A program made the translations under genes and the position numbers. From positions 7,676,485 to 7,740,484 of the forward strand of contig NC_134027.1 in the NCBI RefSeq assembly GCF_964204645.1: DNA of 64,000 nt. Reading direction: 5' to 3'. The notes under the pieces are model-generated. The model did no database searches and had not been told where the DNA came from. It was given only the letters and a program-made list of their open reading frames with translations. Positions 35,539-46,100 of the stretch are shown one piece after another (positions within the stretch are counted from its first letter, which is position 1; the number at the start of each line of letters is the position of its first letter). The DNA is from Tubulanus polymorphus (Eukaryota; Nemertea; Palaeonemertea; Tubulaniformes; Tubulanidae).

Positions 35539-35915
35539 GAATACTACACTGCGGCACACTGAATAAATAAAGTTTACCGAAGTATTTGATAAACAATATT
35601 GAAGATGAGTTGTTCAAATAAAACGTGTTTATTATCGGGGCTAAGTACGAATCTTACAACACAATATAAATGCAAAAAGTATGAGCTATTATGCCTGTTT
35701 GATAGCACTCGGGGCAGGTTATCTTACAAATACAGGAAGACGTCGTTTGTATCTTAGTTCTTACTTTTACAGTTTTCAGCATTTTCCCTTTTTCAGAATA
35801 CGGCTCAGGTGTATTTTACATGTACTGTATATCAATCAACGGCTATTTCACTTTTTAACGAAACTAGAATTGCAAATAATTGAATGATGATGTTGCATAG
35901 TGTTTTAGATTGTCA

Positions 35916-38268
35916 TTATTGTGCAAGGATCGCTAAACAGACAGTTGAGAAGATCGAAAATGCAGTGTAACGGAGACTGGCAGCAACGCCGCTTAAAGAT
36001 CTATCACCACCAGACACGGGCTCCGGTTTAAGTTTGGCACTTGACTCCTTGCCGTCAATCGGTACCTCTTCAGACATTGGGCCTTCATCTGAAAAACGGA
36101 AAAATTTTTGAATTCTCAATCTTTTCCAATCTATATTGATTGTATATTTTTGAATGAAAATCAATTATGTTGATTCTCTTACCATTTTCGTTAATCGTTT
36201 TTTTCGTCGGCGCGACGTCAACAGGGGGCGGTGGTGGAGTGTAGAGTTCACACGAATCAGGGTCAGCAACGGGCGGACATACACTGGTTTCACTGTCGGG
36301 TGAACCTTGAAAATAAGATACATTAGATTTTAAGAGTTGAGTATGGAGCCAGAACCAAGCTCTAGATCCGTATCACGGATTAGATCATGGACGCAAATAC
36401 CCCTATAGTGCTCCCGGTAGGTGCGGTTTTTGAATCGAATTTGCGTTAAGAGTCCATGATAAGATCAAGGGGTTCGAGTGATTTGAGCAACGCCATATAT
36501 TACCACCGAGTTATGACGCAAAACGAAGAAGAAAACCTGCATGTACCAGTGAATCGAAAAAGCTACTGACTCACAACTAAAAATGATTCAGCTAGTTCAC
36601 TGACGCATTGACTCGATGAGACAGAGAGGGGCCCCTCGTCGATTTTTAAGCAGATCTGTCTAGTCTTCCCTCATGACTCAAATATTACAACCGAGAGACT
36701 ATTCGTGCGACCGAGTCAATTCCCGTAATTAGTCACCGCGAAAAAGCTCTTTAAAAGCTAGAACAGGCATGATACGGTTACGGATCAGTCGGTAATGGGA
36801 ATGTCTCATCATATGAGACTCTCATATGATTAGAATTTTGATGAATTTTAAAAGCTGTAGGGAATTATAGGCTATATGATGTCGTTAATATATATACTTA
36901 CCAACAGGTGGCATCGAGAAGAGTCCACATTGCTTGGTTAGTTTTTCGATGTTAGCTTCGTTTTTGTCAATCGTGTCGTGCCACAGACGAAATGTTCCAT
37001 CGTGTTCTGACATAGCGAAAATGTACTCCTTTCCAACTTCCACTTTGGTCTCAATGCACATGCCTGGTATCGCACCTGAAAAAAAGGAAATTCCGCTTAA
37101 TAGTTTACGTATTTGTATGATCTAAGAGAAATGGTCATTTTCGCCGTGGCTGGCGCGGAAAAAACCTTTCATCGAAAATGAAGATAATCTTAGGGTTGGG
37201 TATCATCTTGATACAATTGAATATAAAAAAAAACTATTCGTTTCAAGGATTTCTTCTGTCACACAAATGGTGAGATTACAGATTTGCTTAAACATACATT
37301 GAAAGTTGATCACCGGTTAAATAAAAGGGATATAATTCTAAACACAGATCCGTGTATAGAATGTTTTCGGAAACATTTCTGGGCGCGCGTTATTTATTTG
37401 TTTAAATACGGGGGTTTCCACGCCCAGGTAAAGCTACCGCGAGATAGAGCGCTGGAATTTTAACCAACTGACAGGTAACGTAAACACCATCGAGTACACA
37501 TTCGTAGTATGTACTGCAAGAGACAGCTGGTTCTAATTACTTCAAACTCCAGCCTCAGGTTTATGTTGCCTGCTGAGTAGAAGAAATCCGCAACATCAAC
37601 AGAGAGGCACTTGAACGCGCTGCGGACAAACCAACCGCATTTATCGACGTAGCCGAAGTTATTTGCCAACAAATTTAGGCCATTTCATCATACAAACATA
37701 TTTAGAACAAAAAATTGAGTGGATTCTGCTCCACAGCCAGACGATACCACGCCTTCCCGTTCATCCATTTTTCATATACATATTTTGCATATACAAATAA
37801 AATGTGTTCTCCGATATAATTTATCAAAATGTTTAGATATTTTCTGAACAAATATTTCATTGCGAATTACCGCAAATGTCAGTCGGTCCTATAAACACGA
37901 ATTGTAGACTAAAGAAATAACCGATCAAGCAATTTTGTACGCAATCAAGACTCACCGATATCAGAAATGTTTACACTTGACGAAATTGTTTTATCGCCTT
38001 TAAACACGCAATTGACGTCGACTTTAGCGGTGTGGACATTTGCCTTGACTTCAATAACATCTTCGGTATTCTCATTAGTAGTTGGTGGTGGCGGTGGTCC
38101 ATAGTTGAAACGATCGTCCGGGTAAAGCTCGATAACTTTTCCTGTTATAATCGTTTTAGCATTTGAAACGTATTGCGGTATCGTCGGGTCTTTATATCCT
38201 CCTTCTGGTTCCGAACAAGCCCACAAACACGCGGGCGCTATCAACACGAGGAAAAAGTGCGAGATCAT
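35916..38268 (-). CDS. TIMP/NTR-like secreted protein, probably GPI-anchored
   Basis: Exons 37956-38268, 36902-37075, 36183-36305 and 35916-36088 give 260 residues. Signal peptide MISHFFLVLIAPACLWA, so the mature chain begins with Cys (CSEP), as in TIMPs, whose N-terminal cysteine chelates the metalloprotease zinc. Then come AKTIITGKVIELYP, a proline stretch, VNCVFKGD (TIMP-type FKG), GMCIETKVEVGKEYIFAM and DGTFRLWHD, matching the C-x-VGxxYL-dG pattern of NTR domains. The second Cys of the TIMP CxC start is absent. A Pro-rich linker follows, then an acidic stretch and a C-terminal hydrophobic segment (LRYTAFSIFSTVCLAILAQ) that suggests a GPI signal. Protease inhibition is possible but unproven. 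Two further first exons lie upstream (39782-40070, 40798-41101). Confidence 0.72.
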
Positions 38269-39781
38269 TTTCGAAAGTGCTCACCGAGGTGTTCAGTTCA
38301 GCGGTCAGTCCACGAATGGTGCTTTAGTTGGCTCTTTGTGTTTGTAAATGAATCATCGTCTGACTGCGGAGTTTACTCAGATTCCTCGCCAGATCGAGGG
38401 ATGCCATACTGAGTCAGGTCAGTATGAATTAGCGAAGCTGCCAATGACGACGGCTGCACGCTGTTCGGCTTCCATTTCGTGTTGCACCTGAATAAACAGT
38501 TGACCAAAAAGCTTGTGCATTGTCTGGTGTTTGTGCTAAGAGGTACTTTGTATCACGAACACTCGATGAGTAAACGCGTCAGATTTAAAAAGAATCGCCG
38601 TTTTTCCCCAAGCGGCTCAAAATGGTACAATAAATTACTTTATTCTTAACAACGCTTCTAAAAGATAGGAAGTGACGAAATGGTCTTGCCGGATTTATTT
38701 TTCATCGACGATGGTCTACAAATATCTTTAGCTAGGGAAACTTGTAACCATGCAAAGCGATAGTTTTTCTCTTCAAAAAACGGCGCGAAAATTCACCTAA
38801 CTGCATATGCTGAGCCAGTCGCCTCATATAGAGACAATCCCACAACAATTACGAAAAATAATATTAAGTCCAAAAGTGTCACCTTGAGCTATTAGTGTAT
38901 TACTATTATAGCTCAATGATACATTTTCCGACTCGATATATATATTTTTTCGTCATTATTGTGAGATTCTCTTTATATTATTAAAGCGTAGTGGGTCCAA
39001 GATATGATTGAGTATTGCATGATTACGGTCAATTTTAAAAATCGTTATTTTTCGTGTATCTTTATGCATTTATGATTTAAACAATCTTCTTTGTTCATTC
39101 TTGACACAAACTGGAGACAGTATCGTACATTTTTCATACTTGCAAGCATGATCGACTTAAGTGTTTGTTGTTGATGTTTTTACAACAATTTGTCATCTGT
39201 TTCTGAGCAGTTGCACTAGTAAAATATATAATGTCTTTGAGAATGTGTCAGACATGTCATCACAAAGGTATCTGGCTATAAAGATGTATATCAAGTTTCT
39301 AGAATTGTGTAAGGGAGTCAGAGTTAGATTTTCGACGGATCCTCGCACCCGTTGAAATACAGATCTAGTATATTCTGAATTGTCTGCTAGTTCAAATAAA
39401 CTACGGTTTCATCAGGAGTTGGAGTTGTGTCGTCTCGCGAGGACTTGAAATTGGAAGTCAGATCACCAACGGAATCTGCGACACGTATTTACGTTGAAAA
39501 CCGACCTAGTTCCTAACTGACCGGCGGAAATTTTACGTTATTATAATTTTTGAAATTATTAACAATCACACAATCACAAAATAATAAATCATATCTGGGA
39601 AACGCCGAATAGTATATTATCAATGGTGATCAGACGTCTCATTCTTCACTGTTGGCTCGTCAAGTTTTTCCCGAAAGAAAGCGGAGCACATCAAAACAGG
39701 TTTCCATATGCAGCTTAATAAGACGATTTCGTTTTAGAAGCGAACCGTTTAAAAATATCAATTTCATTTTATCTAGCTTAC
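38269..39781. other. Spacer between first exons of the TIMP-like locus
   Basis: I searched by eye on the minus strand for downstream NTR exons for the exon at 39782-40070 (a Cys followed by VGxEYxF) and found none. The interval contains a foldback element (38826-38977) and otherwise AT-rich sequence. Confidence 0.45.
38826..38977. repeat. Foldback element with AGAGAATC-CACAATAATGACG ends
   Basis: Arms of roughly 65-70 nt (from about 38826, and ending about 38977) are imperfect complements around GTGTATTACTA. The termini (GACAATCCCACAACAATTACGAAAAA and its counterpart) resemble the outer ends of the TRAPPC8-intron foldback (AAATCCCACAATAACGAA), so the two are probably related. No hammerhead-like core is visible here. 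Confidence 0.6.
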
Positions 39782-40070
39782 CGATGTTGGTTATATTAAT
39801 GAATTGTGCGGTAGGATTCGTTATTCCCTTGAAAATGCAATCCACACGAACTCTGGCCACGAAGGCCTGAGTCAGTTCATCGTTACCGGGCTCTGGAAAA
39901 ACTTGGTCAACGCTACCAGTGACGACGACTTGTGCATCATTCACATGATTAGTTACTGTTTGTTCTACGTATCCTTCAATAGGCTCCGAGCATCCTCTCA
40001 CCAAACACAACGGTGACACCGCAAATGACACGAGGAGAAAATGTAGGATGAAAATGTAAGATTCCATCAT
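39782..40070 (-). CDS. TIMP-like first exon, paralogous copy 2
   Basis: ATG at 40070 opens MMESYIFILHFLLVSFAV, a signal peptide, with the mature start CSEPIEGY. The exon continues AQVVVTGSVDQVFPEPG and VRVDCIFKG to FINITNIG, where a phase-1 donor (G|GTAAGC) follows. It is homologous to exon 1 of the gene at 37956-38268 and ends in the same phase. No matching exons 2-4 are seen between here and that gene. It could be an alternative first exon of the same gene, or a truncated duplicate. Confidence 0.65.
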
Positions 40071-40797
40071 TTCATAACAAACGTGAAGCAGACTTATACG
40101 GAGGTTGGACAGAAACCCCCGGTTTTATGGACCCCGTGGCGACACTCCTGATAATGATTGGTTTATCATGGGAAACGTCAGGCAGTGCAAAAATATTATA
40201 ATAACATTCGGCTGTGCGAAGTGCTTGATTGCGCGGTAAATTGTGCGTTTGTCGAAAACAAAGACTTGGCCTACATTAAGCTTTTCATTAATTGATTAAA
40301 AAAGTAAAAACGAACGTGACGTAATAATCAGCAGTAATATAATAAGCCTATACGAGAAATACATTTTTCGCGATAAGTAACGCTATAGCATTACAGAAAT
40401 TTCAACAACGCGATCATGATACACGTATTGGCAGGGAAAAAGTCTTTAGAAACTTGATTTATTCTACGGCATTTATTGGTAATATTTATGGTATCCGTTT
40501 TGAAAAGCGTACAACAAGCCCAGTTGGTTCCATTTAACATACATTTTCAGCACCACTTTTTTACGCAAAAATTGCCTTTTTCCTTCCCAACCCGCTGAGA
40601 AATATATACACAATATGTATTTAAGAAGGAATGTACACTATCTTTACTTGTTCAACATAGTTATGCGATAGCAACCGCCACAGAGAGCATCCGGTTTTTC
40701 TTAAAATAACTAACATCAAAGCTCAAGATTGATCCACAGCTATGTTTTTCCTCTGGTGGTGTCTTTATACGTACATGTTGTTTTCAATGGTACTTAC
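40071..40797. other. Spacer between TIMP-like first exons 1 and 2
   Basis: AT-rich, with no NTR-type downstream exon on the minus strand and no other gene. It presumably contains a promoter for the exon at 39782-40070. Confidence 0.4.
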
Positions 40798-41101
40798 CAT
40801 TTTCCGATATATTCATCACTGGCGTGATCGGCATGTCCCCTTTGAAAATGCATGATACTTTGATCTCCGATGTGAACGCATTGACTCGCAGGTCTTCGAA
40901 ATCTAAACTCCTGTCGGGAATATTTCGCAAAGCCCGTCCAATAACGATCACCTCGCTGTCGACGATCACCTCTTGAAATGTTGGTGGGACATATTTCGTC
41001 TCACCGGGAGGGATGTCACAAGCCTCGATTGCGCCAACGAGTACTACTAACAGAAAAACTCGCAAACTTTTTTCACGATGCGGCCATCCTTGCTCAACCA
41101 T
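40798..41101 (-). CDS. TIMP-like first exon, paralogous copy 1
   Basis: ATG at 41101. The leader MVEQGWPHREKSLRVFLLVV leads to a cleavage site before CDIPPGE, again an N-terminal cysteine. Then SEVIVIGRALRNIPDRSLDF, VSCIFKGD and VMNISENG, ending in a phase-1 donor (G|GTAAGT). It is more diverged from the other two first exons but has the same length, layout and splice phase. No private downstream exons are visible. Confidence 0.62.
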
Positions 41102-43103
41102 GTTTTCGCTTAGCTATCTTCGTATACGCTTGTCGACCCGCGTCGGAGCACTGCTATCAGTAAGTTACTGGCTATATATATATATCAACACCCAATAAAT
41201 TCATCAATTAGGTATTTTCTCTTACTTCAGGAAAACCCAACAATACGATCGTAGGGGTTAGCGCGAATTTATTAGTGTTACAAGGTTTTTACTCTACCGA
41301 ATCCGATTGGATAATTCGATTCCTATCGGCGTAATCGCAGTTAAACAGATGTAAAAAAGAACAGGCCGTCGTTGATGAAGCTGATCAAGCGAAAGTGTCT
41401 GACGCGTCAATGACGTAATCACAAGCCGATCCTTTTGCTCTGAGATGTGGATGGAAAATTGTAACTCACTTTCCGGGCAAACACCACCGCAAAGACCTTT
41501 CTTTCAAGTCATTGGGGCCGGTCATTGGTCATTTTGGTGCAGCTGAAAAGTAGCGATATTTTTTCAGATTTTCATCGTTAGTTTCATCGTTAGTGAATAT
41601 TCTAGAATCCAGATAATGTATGCATTAAAGTACATAGTATTCATAGTAAATTACATCAAATATGTTAAGACGACACAGTACCAAGCAGACTATAAGGAAC
41701 TAAGAGATTCAATAGAAATAGTGATTTTTAGAAAAATTGTGAATTTTCCTGGCGTCATGACGAAAGGAGGAGTTCAATAAACCGTTTTTTGAAAGATAAT
41801 TTTTTCCGTGACGTTCTGACGAAGGAGAAGTTCAACCATAGAAAATAGCACTTTTTGCGAATTCTTCTGACGTCCTGATGAAAAGAAGATAAACCAAAAA
41901 AATTTTCGTGCCTAGTCCCTTGTTCGAATAATAGAGCTCTACTGATCATGATTACCGGTATATCTTTTGACGGTACCGCGTGCCATGCGAAAATAGAACA
42001 AATTGGTCAACGTCAGATTTCTGATACATCGATTGCCAACCATACATCGTGTACTTGACAGTGATGACGCAGTGTTCCACCATGGGCACCCAAAAAAATT
42101 AGTTTTCTCACTTTGAATAGGGCTCATTTTTTATATTTCAACAATTAAACCGAATTACATCGATCGAATTTTCGGAATCATCGGTTCGTTGACTAATCGC
42201 CAAAGCTGGTCTGGTTTTTAGTAGACACCACTACCAGCTCAACGACCTTGAGATGAAAAACCTCTGGCAAGCGAACCATCGACACTGCGCATGCGCTTGA
42301 ATAAATTCTGTTGACTTCCGGGTGCATCAGGCTTCTTTTTCTCATTGAAAACTGATTAAAATACAACTGTTGATGCGTTCTACGTGGAGGAGAGGCAGCG
42401 CCGAGTAGAAACTATGACAAATAATTACGATTAGTTTTCTGGGGTAGGTTTGAATAAAGGGTACTGCTAGAAGTGGGTCCGTAATCTAGCGAGTCTCTCG
42501 CTCAGACGCGAAACAAGCAAATCATTTTAAATCTCGGGGCCATTTTCACTTCATTCATTCATCATCGTTAAATTCATTCCATTTCCCACTCCAGTACAGT
42601 AAGAAATCAGTGTAAGATTAAACTAAAGGCAGTGAAATCTATAATACAACACTAAGGTCTATTGCGCAAACAAAAGGCCCTACTCACTCTACGTACATTG
42701 ACATTACATGGAAAAAACCCAAAGACCAAGAAGTTTTTTTTTTTGATGATCAGTGATCCATTTTCAACTTAACACTGAAGAAAAACATTGAAAGATTAGG
42801 GTTAATATCTGTCTGGTAAATGCACCACTAAACTTACTCCACAGCCACAGGAGGTACTGTCCTTGTATCTGAATATCATTCGTCATTGGAGTTTACTTAG
42901 CCACACGCTGCCTTTATTGTTTTGGTTTTGTAATAGGCCCCTAAAAAAAACCTACAGACATTTTTGACAAATACTTGGCCGTCCTGTTGAAAAACACGAA
43001 AAATGGATTTGATCTGTGAACTTCACTTTTTATCTTGTTATTAAAGCAAATATTCATTGATCATCATTTCAGATAACTGATTATTACTGTCATTCTGGAA
43101 TGT
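41102..43103. promoter_or_regulatory. TIMP-like / BRPF1 divergent interval with BRPF1 promoter
   Basis: Two kilobases between minus- and plus-strand genes. A near-perfect NRF1 site TGCGCATGCGC lies at 42286-42296, and a CRE-like TGACGTAA near 41411. A degenerate three-copy repeat (GACG(T)-CTGA-GAA-GGAG/AAG-AGTTCAA, period ~64) spans about 41753-41900. A pyrimidine-rich acceptor just before 43074 suggests that the BRPF1 ATG exon is preceded by a non-coding exon, which I could not locate exactly. Confidence 0.5.
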
Positions 43104-46100
43104 ATGTCGGGCAACAACAAAATGGGCATTGATTTTGATCTCCCGACATATGTGGACAATCTGAAGGCTACTAAGCCGCCGTATGAATGTCCAAAATGTG
43201 GCAGGGTGTATAAAAGTTACAGCGGAATTCGATTCCATCTTCTAAACCATGATCACAACAATCTGGAAAGTATACCCTCTCCGGCAAGCAGCACGACGAA
43301 AAAAATTGGCAAAAAGAAAAACAGTAAATTGAATAATAACCGCCTGGTGCAGCGGTCTCCGACACCTCCGGATTTGTTCCGAAATGCGACCCGCGAGACA
43401 TTGACTTACGCCGAAGCTCAGCGAATGGTCGAGGTCGAATTGGAAGGACGGATTCATCGGATAAATATATTCGACCCGCTCGAGGTGATCAATCAGGATG
43501 AAATCGATAACCAGGACAACACGGAAAAAGAGGAAAAACTTGACAAGACGATCGCAAAATCGGCCAAAAATCTCGAGCAGGCGTTGAAGAAAAAGGAAGC
43601 GTCCGCTAGTCCCCATCATCATCATCATCATCATCATCATGGACATCACACGACCTCGCGACTTCCCGAAGCTTCGTTCAAAGTTTTAGATGATTACGTG
43701 AAGCCGCCAACTGTTCCAGCTCGTCCGTCGTCCTACTATCGGTATATCGATAAAGCTTCTCACGAACTTGACGATGATGTTGAATACGACATGGATGAAG
43801 AGGTATTGAAATATTTCATTTTATCGATTCATGAATTTATATTAGATATCCAGATTTCTTATTAACCGACTTAACCATATCAATAAGGTCTAGTCAACTG
43901 TACCAGTGAATCACAATAATGCTGCCAATATGAAACTATTTCATACTCCCCAGAGACAAGTTTTCTGGTCCTGATCAAACATAACTACTTACTGCATTAA
44001 ACAAGACCTATCAAAATTGTACATGTTCGTCTAGGTACTAGAAAGGTCGACTTACCTTGTGGTCTTCTAGGTACTAAAAAGGCTTAGGCTTCCGCAGAAC
44101 ACAAAATCTGTTAATATTTGAATCATATCCAATCATCCGGGGCAATATTTTGAAGAAAAATTGTAACTGACTTACATTTTGTGATTTTTAATCTGTAATT
44201 GTGTACGCTGATTATATGTTTGCGACTGTTTGGTTTGTAGGATCACGCCTGGTTGGAACTGATAAATGACACGCGTAAAGAAGATGGTCACACGTTGGTG
44301 ACGCAGGAAATGTTCGAAACTCTCATGGACCGATTCGAAAAGGAAGCTTTCTTCCACAGTCAATCTTCCGGCAATGATATGACTCCGTCAATTGACGAGG
44401 ACGCCGTCTGCAGTATTTGTATGGATGGCGAGTGTCAAAACAGTAATGTCATATTATTTTGTGACATGTGCAATTTAGCGGTGCACCAGGAGTGCTACGG
44501 TGTGCCGTACATACCCGAAGGACAATGGTTGTGTAGACGTTGCCTTCAGTCTCCGTCGACGGCTGTTGATTGTTCGCTTTGCCCGAATAAAGGTGGCGCT
44601 TTTAAACAGACGGACGATGGTCACTGGGCGCACGTGGTTTGTGCTTTGTGGATACCGGAGGTCGGCTTCGCGAACACTGTGTTTCTGGAGCCGATTGACA
44701 GCATCGATCACATTCCAGCCGCGCGGTGGAAATTGTCGTGTTATATTTGTAAACAACGCGGCACGGGAGCGTGTATTCAGTGTCATAAAACGAACTGTTA
44801 CACTGCGTTCCACGTGACGTGCGCTCAACAAGCCGGGTTGTATATGAAAATAGAGCCGGTACGCGAGACGGGGATCGGCGGCACGAGTTTCACCGTGCGT
44901 AAAACGGCGTTCTGCGACGTACACGCTCCCGCCGACCATCACAACTCGAGCGACAACACGAGCATGCTCGTCAATTCGGAGGAGCAGGCGAATCTGGCGA
45001 AACGGGCGAAAGCAATATCGAGACAGAAAATGAGAAAGGCGAGAAAGATTTTGGCTGAAAAGCGCAACGCGATGCCGATAGTATCTATACCAGTTATACC
45101 GCAACAGAGGTTTGTACTAGTATTAGTAGGAATAAAAGAACTAACTTGAGAGTTTATTGATGCCTTGAAAAATAACACATAACAATAAAGGCATTTTGGA
45201 TTTGAATGTATCAATGATTAAAATGCATTCACCAGCCAGTTCACAATTGTGATCGTTATTTTGAGAAGCCAATATTGATAATGTAGCGCACATCGACTCA
45301 CACAGAACCCCTTAGATAACACCTACTAGGTATTAATCTATATGAACATTATTGAACATTTTACGGCATCAAAAATAGCTATTTGAAAAATAATGGTTTA
45401 GTGAATCTTACCTATATAGTCCTCTTGTTCCTCCAAGTCATATTGTATATACCGGTGAATGATTTTGCATTTGTAGGCTGGCTAAGATAGCGTCAAGAAT
45501 CGTGTTGCAGAGAAAAAATCAGTTTATCGGACATTTACAGAGTTATTGGACATTAAAACGACAATCGAGGAATGGCGTACCGCTACTCAGACGCTTACAA
45601 TCAAATCATATGTCTCGTCATAGGGATCAGGTATTCCAGTCACCCAATTCCAATTATAGAACCCATTTTCATTGAAGTCAACTGACTCTCCTCAGAAAAC
45701 TATTTCAACTTTGTTTTAAATGTTTGACGTATTTGTTTTGATTCAAGACCCAGAATGACAAAGAAAGCGATGCGCTGAAAGATCAGTTGAAATATTGGCA
45801 ACGACTGCGACAAGACTTAGAAAAAGCTCGTTTACTCGTCGAACTGATCAGGAAACGTGAGAAAATGAAAAGAGAACAGGTGAGTTACACGCGATAATCC
45901 TAGAGTGGCATAACTTGTATGGCTTGATATGACCACTTTGATTCATGTCATTCATATTGCATTTAGGTGCGGATCATTCAGATGAATACTGAGATGCAGT
46001 TGCAGCCATTCAATGTATTATTGAGGAAAACATTGGATCAACTTCAAGAGAAAGATATTGGAAATATATTCGCTGAGCCAGTCAATGGAGATGAGGTATG

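Larger units (their letters stand above)
34389..35915. other. Spacer upstream of SLC17 copy B
   Basis: Duplicated counterpart of 29345-30893. It carries GGCCGGCC near 34503, a long (TA)n run at 34907-34960, a (GT)n run at 35501-35538, a MITE end near 35280-35345 and the TIMP 3' UTR with minus-strand AATAAA at about 35628. No gene of its own. Confidence 0.55.
31285..36348. repeat. Tandem segmental duplication, unit B
   Basis: Collinear with 26280-31150, same orientation, offset near 5 kb. It ends inside intron 2 of the TIMP-like gene (about 36340), so the duplicated segment ran from the 3' flank of SLC17 into the neighbouring gene. Introns are alignable by eye over most of their length, suggesting a fairly recent event or gene conversion. 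Confidence 0.85.

Noticed and set aside
36370-36480. Small inverted repeat around GATCATGGAC / GTCCATGATAAGATC
   Set aside because: Short and interrupted; could be a MITE remnant but too weak to annotate.
38440-38500. Possible small exon on the minus strand after a TTTATTCAG acceptor
   Set aside because: Its short frame does not resemble the NTR exon 2 of the TIMP-like gene, and it is closed by a stop; likely chance.
43242-43649. 135-codon minus-strand frame starting with poly-Met
   Set aside because: Antisense of the BRPF1 first coding exon; the Met run is the complement of the His codons.
44475-45104. 209-codon minus-strand open frame
   Set aside because: Exact antisense shadow of the Cys-rich PHD region of BRPF1; open only because of the codon use of the real gene.
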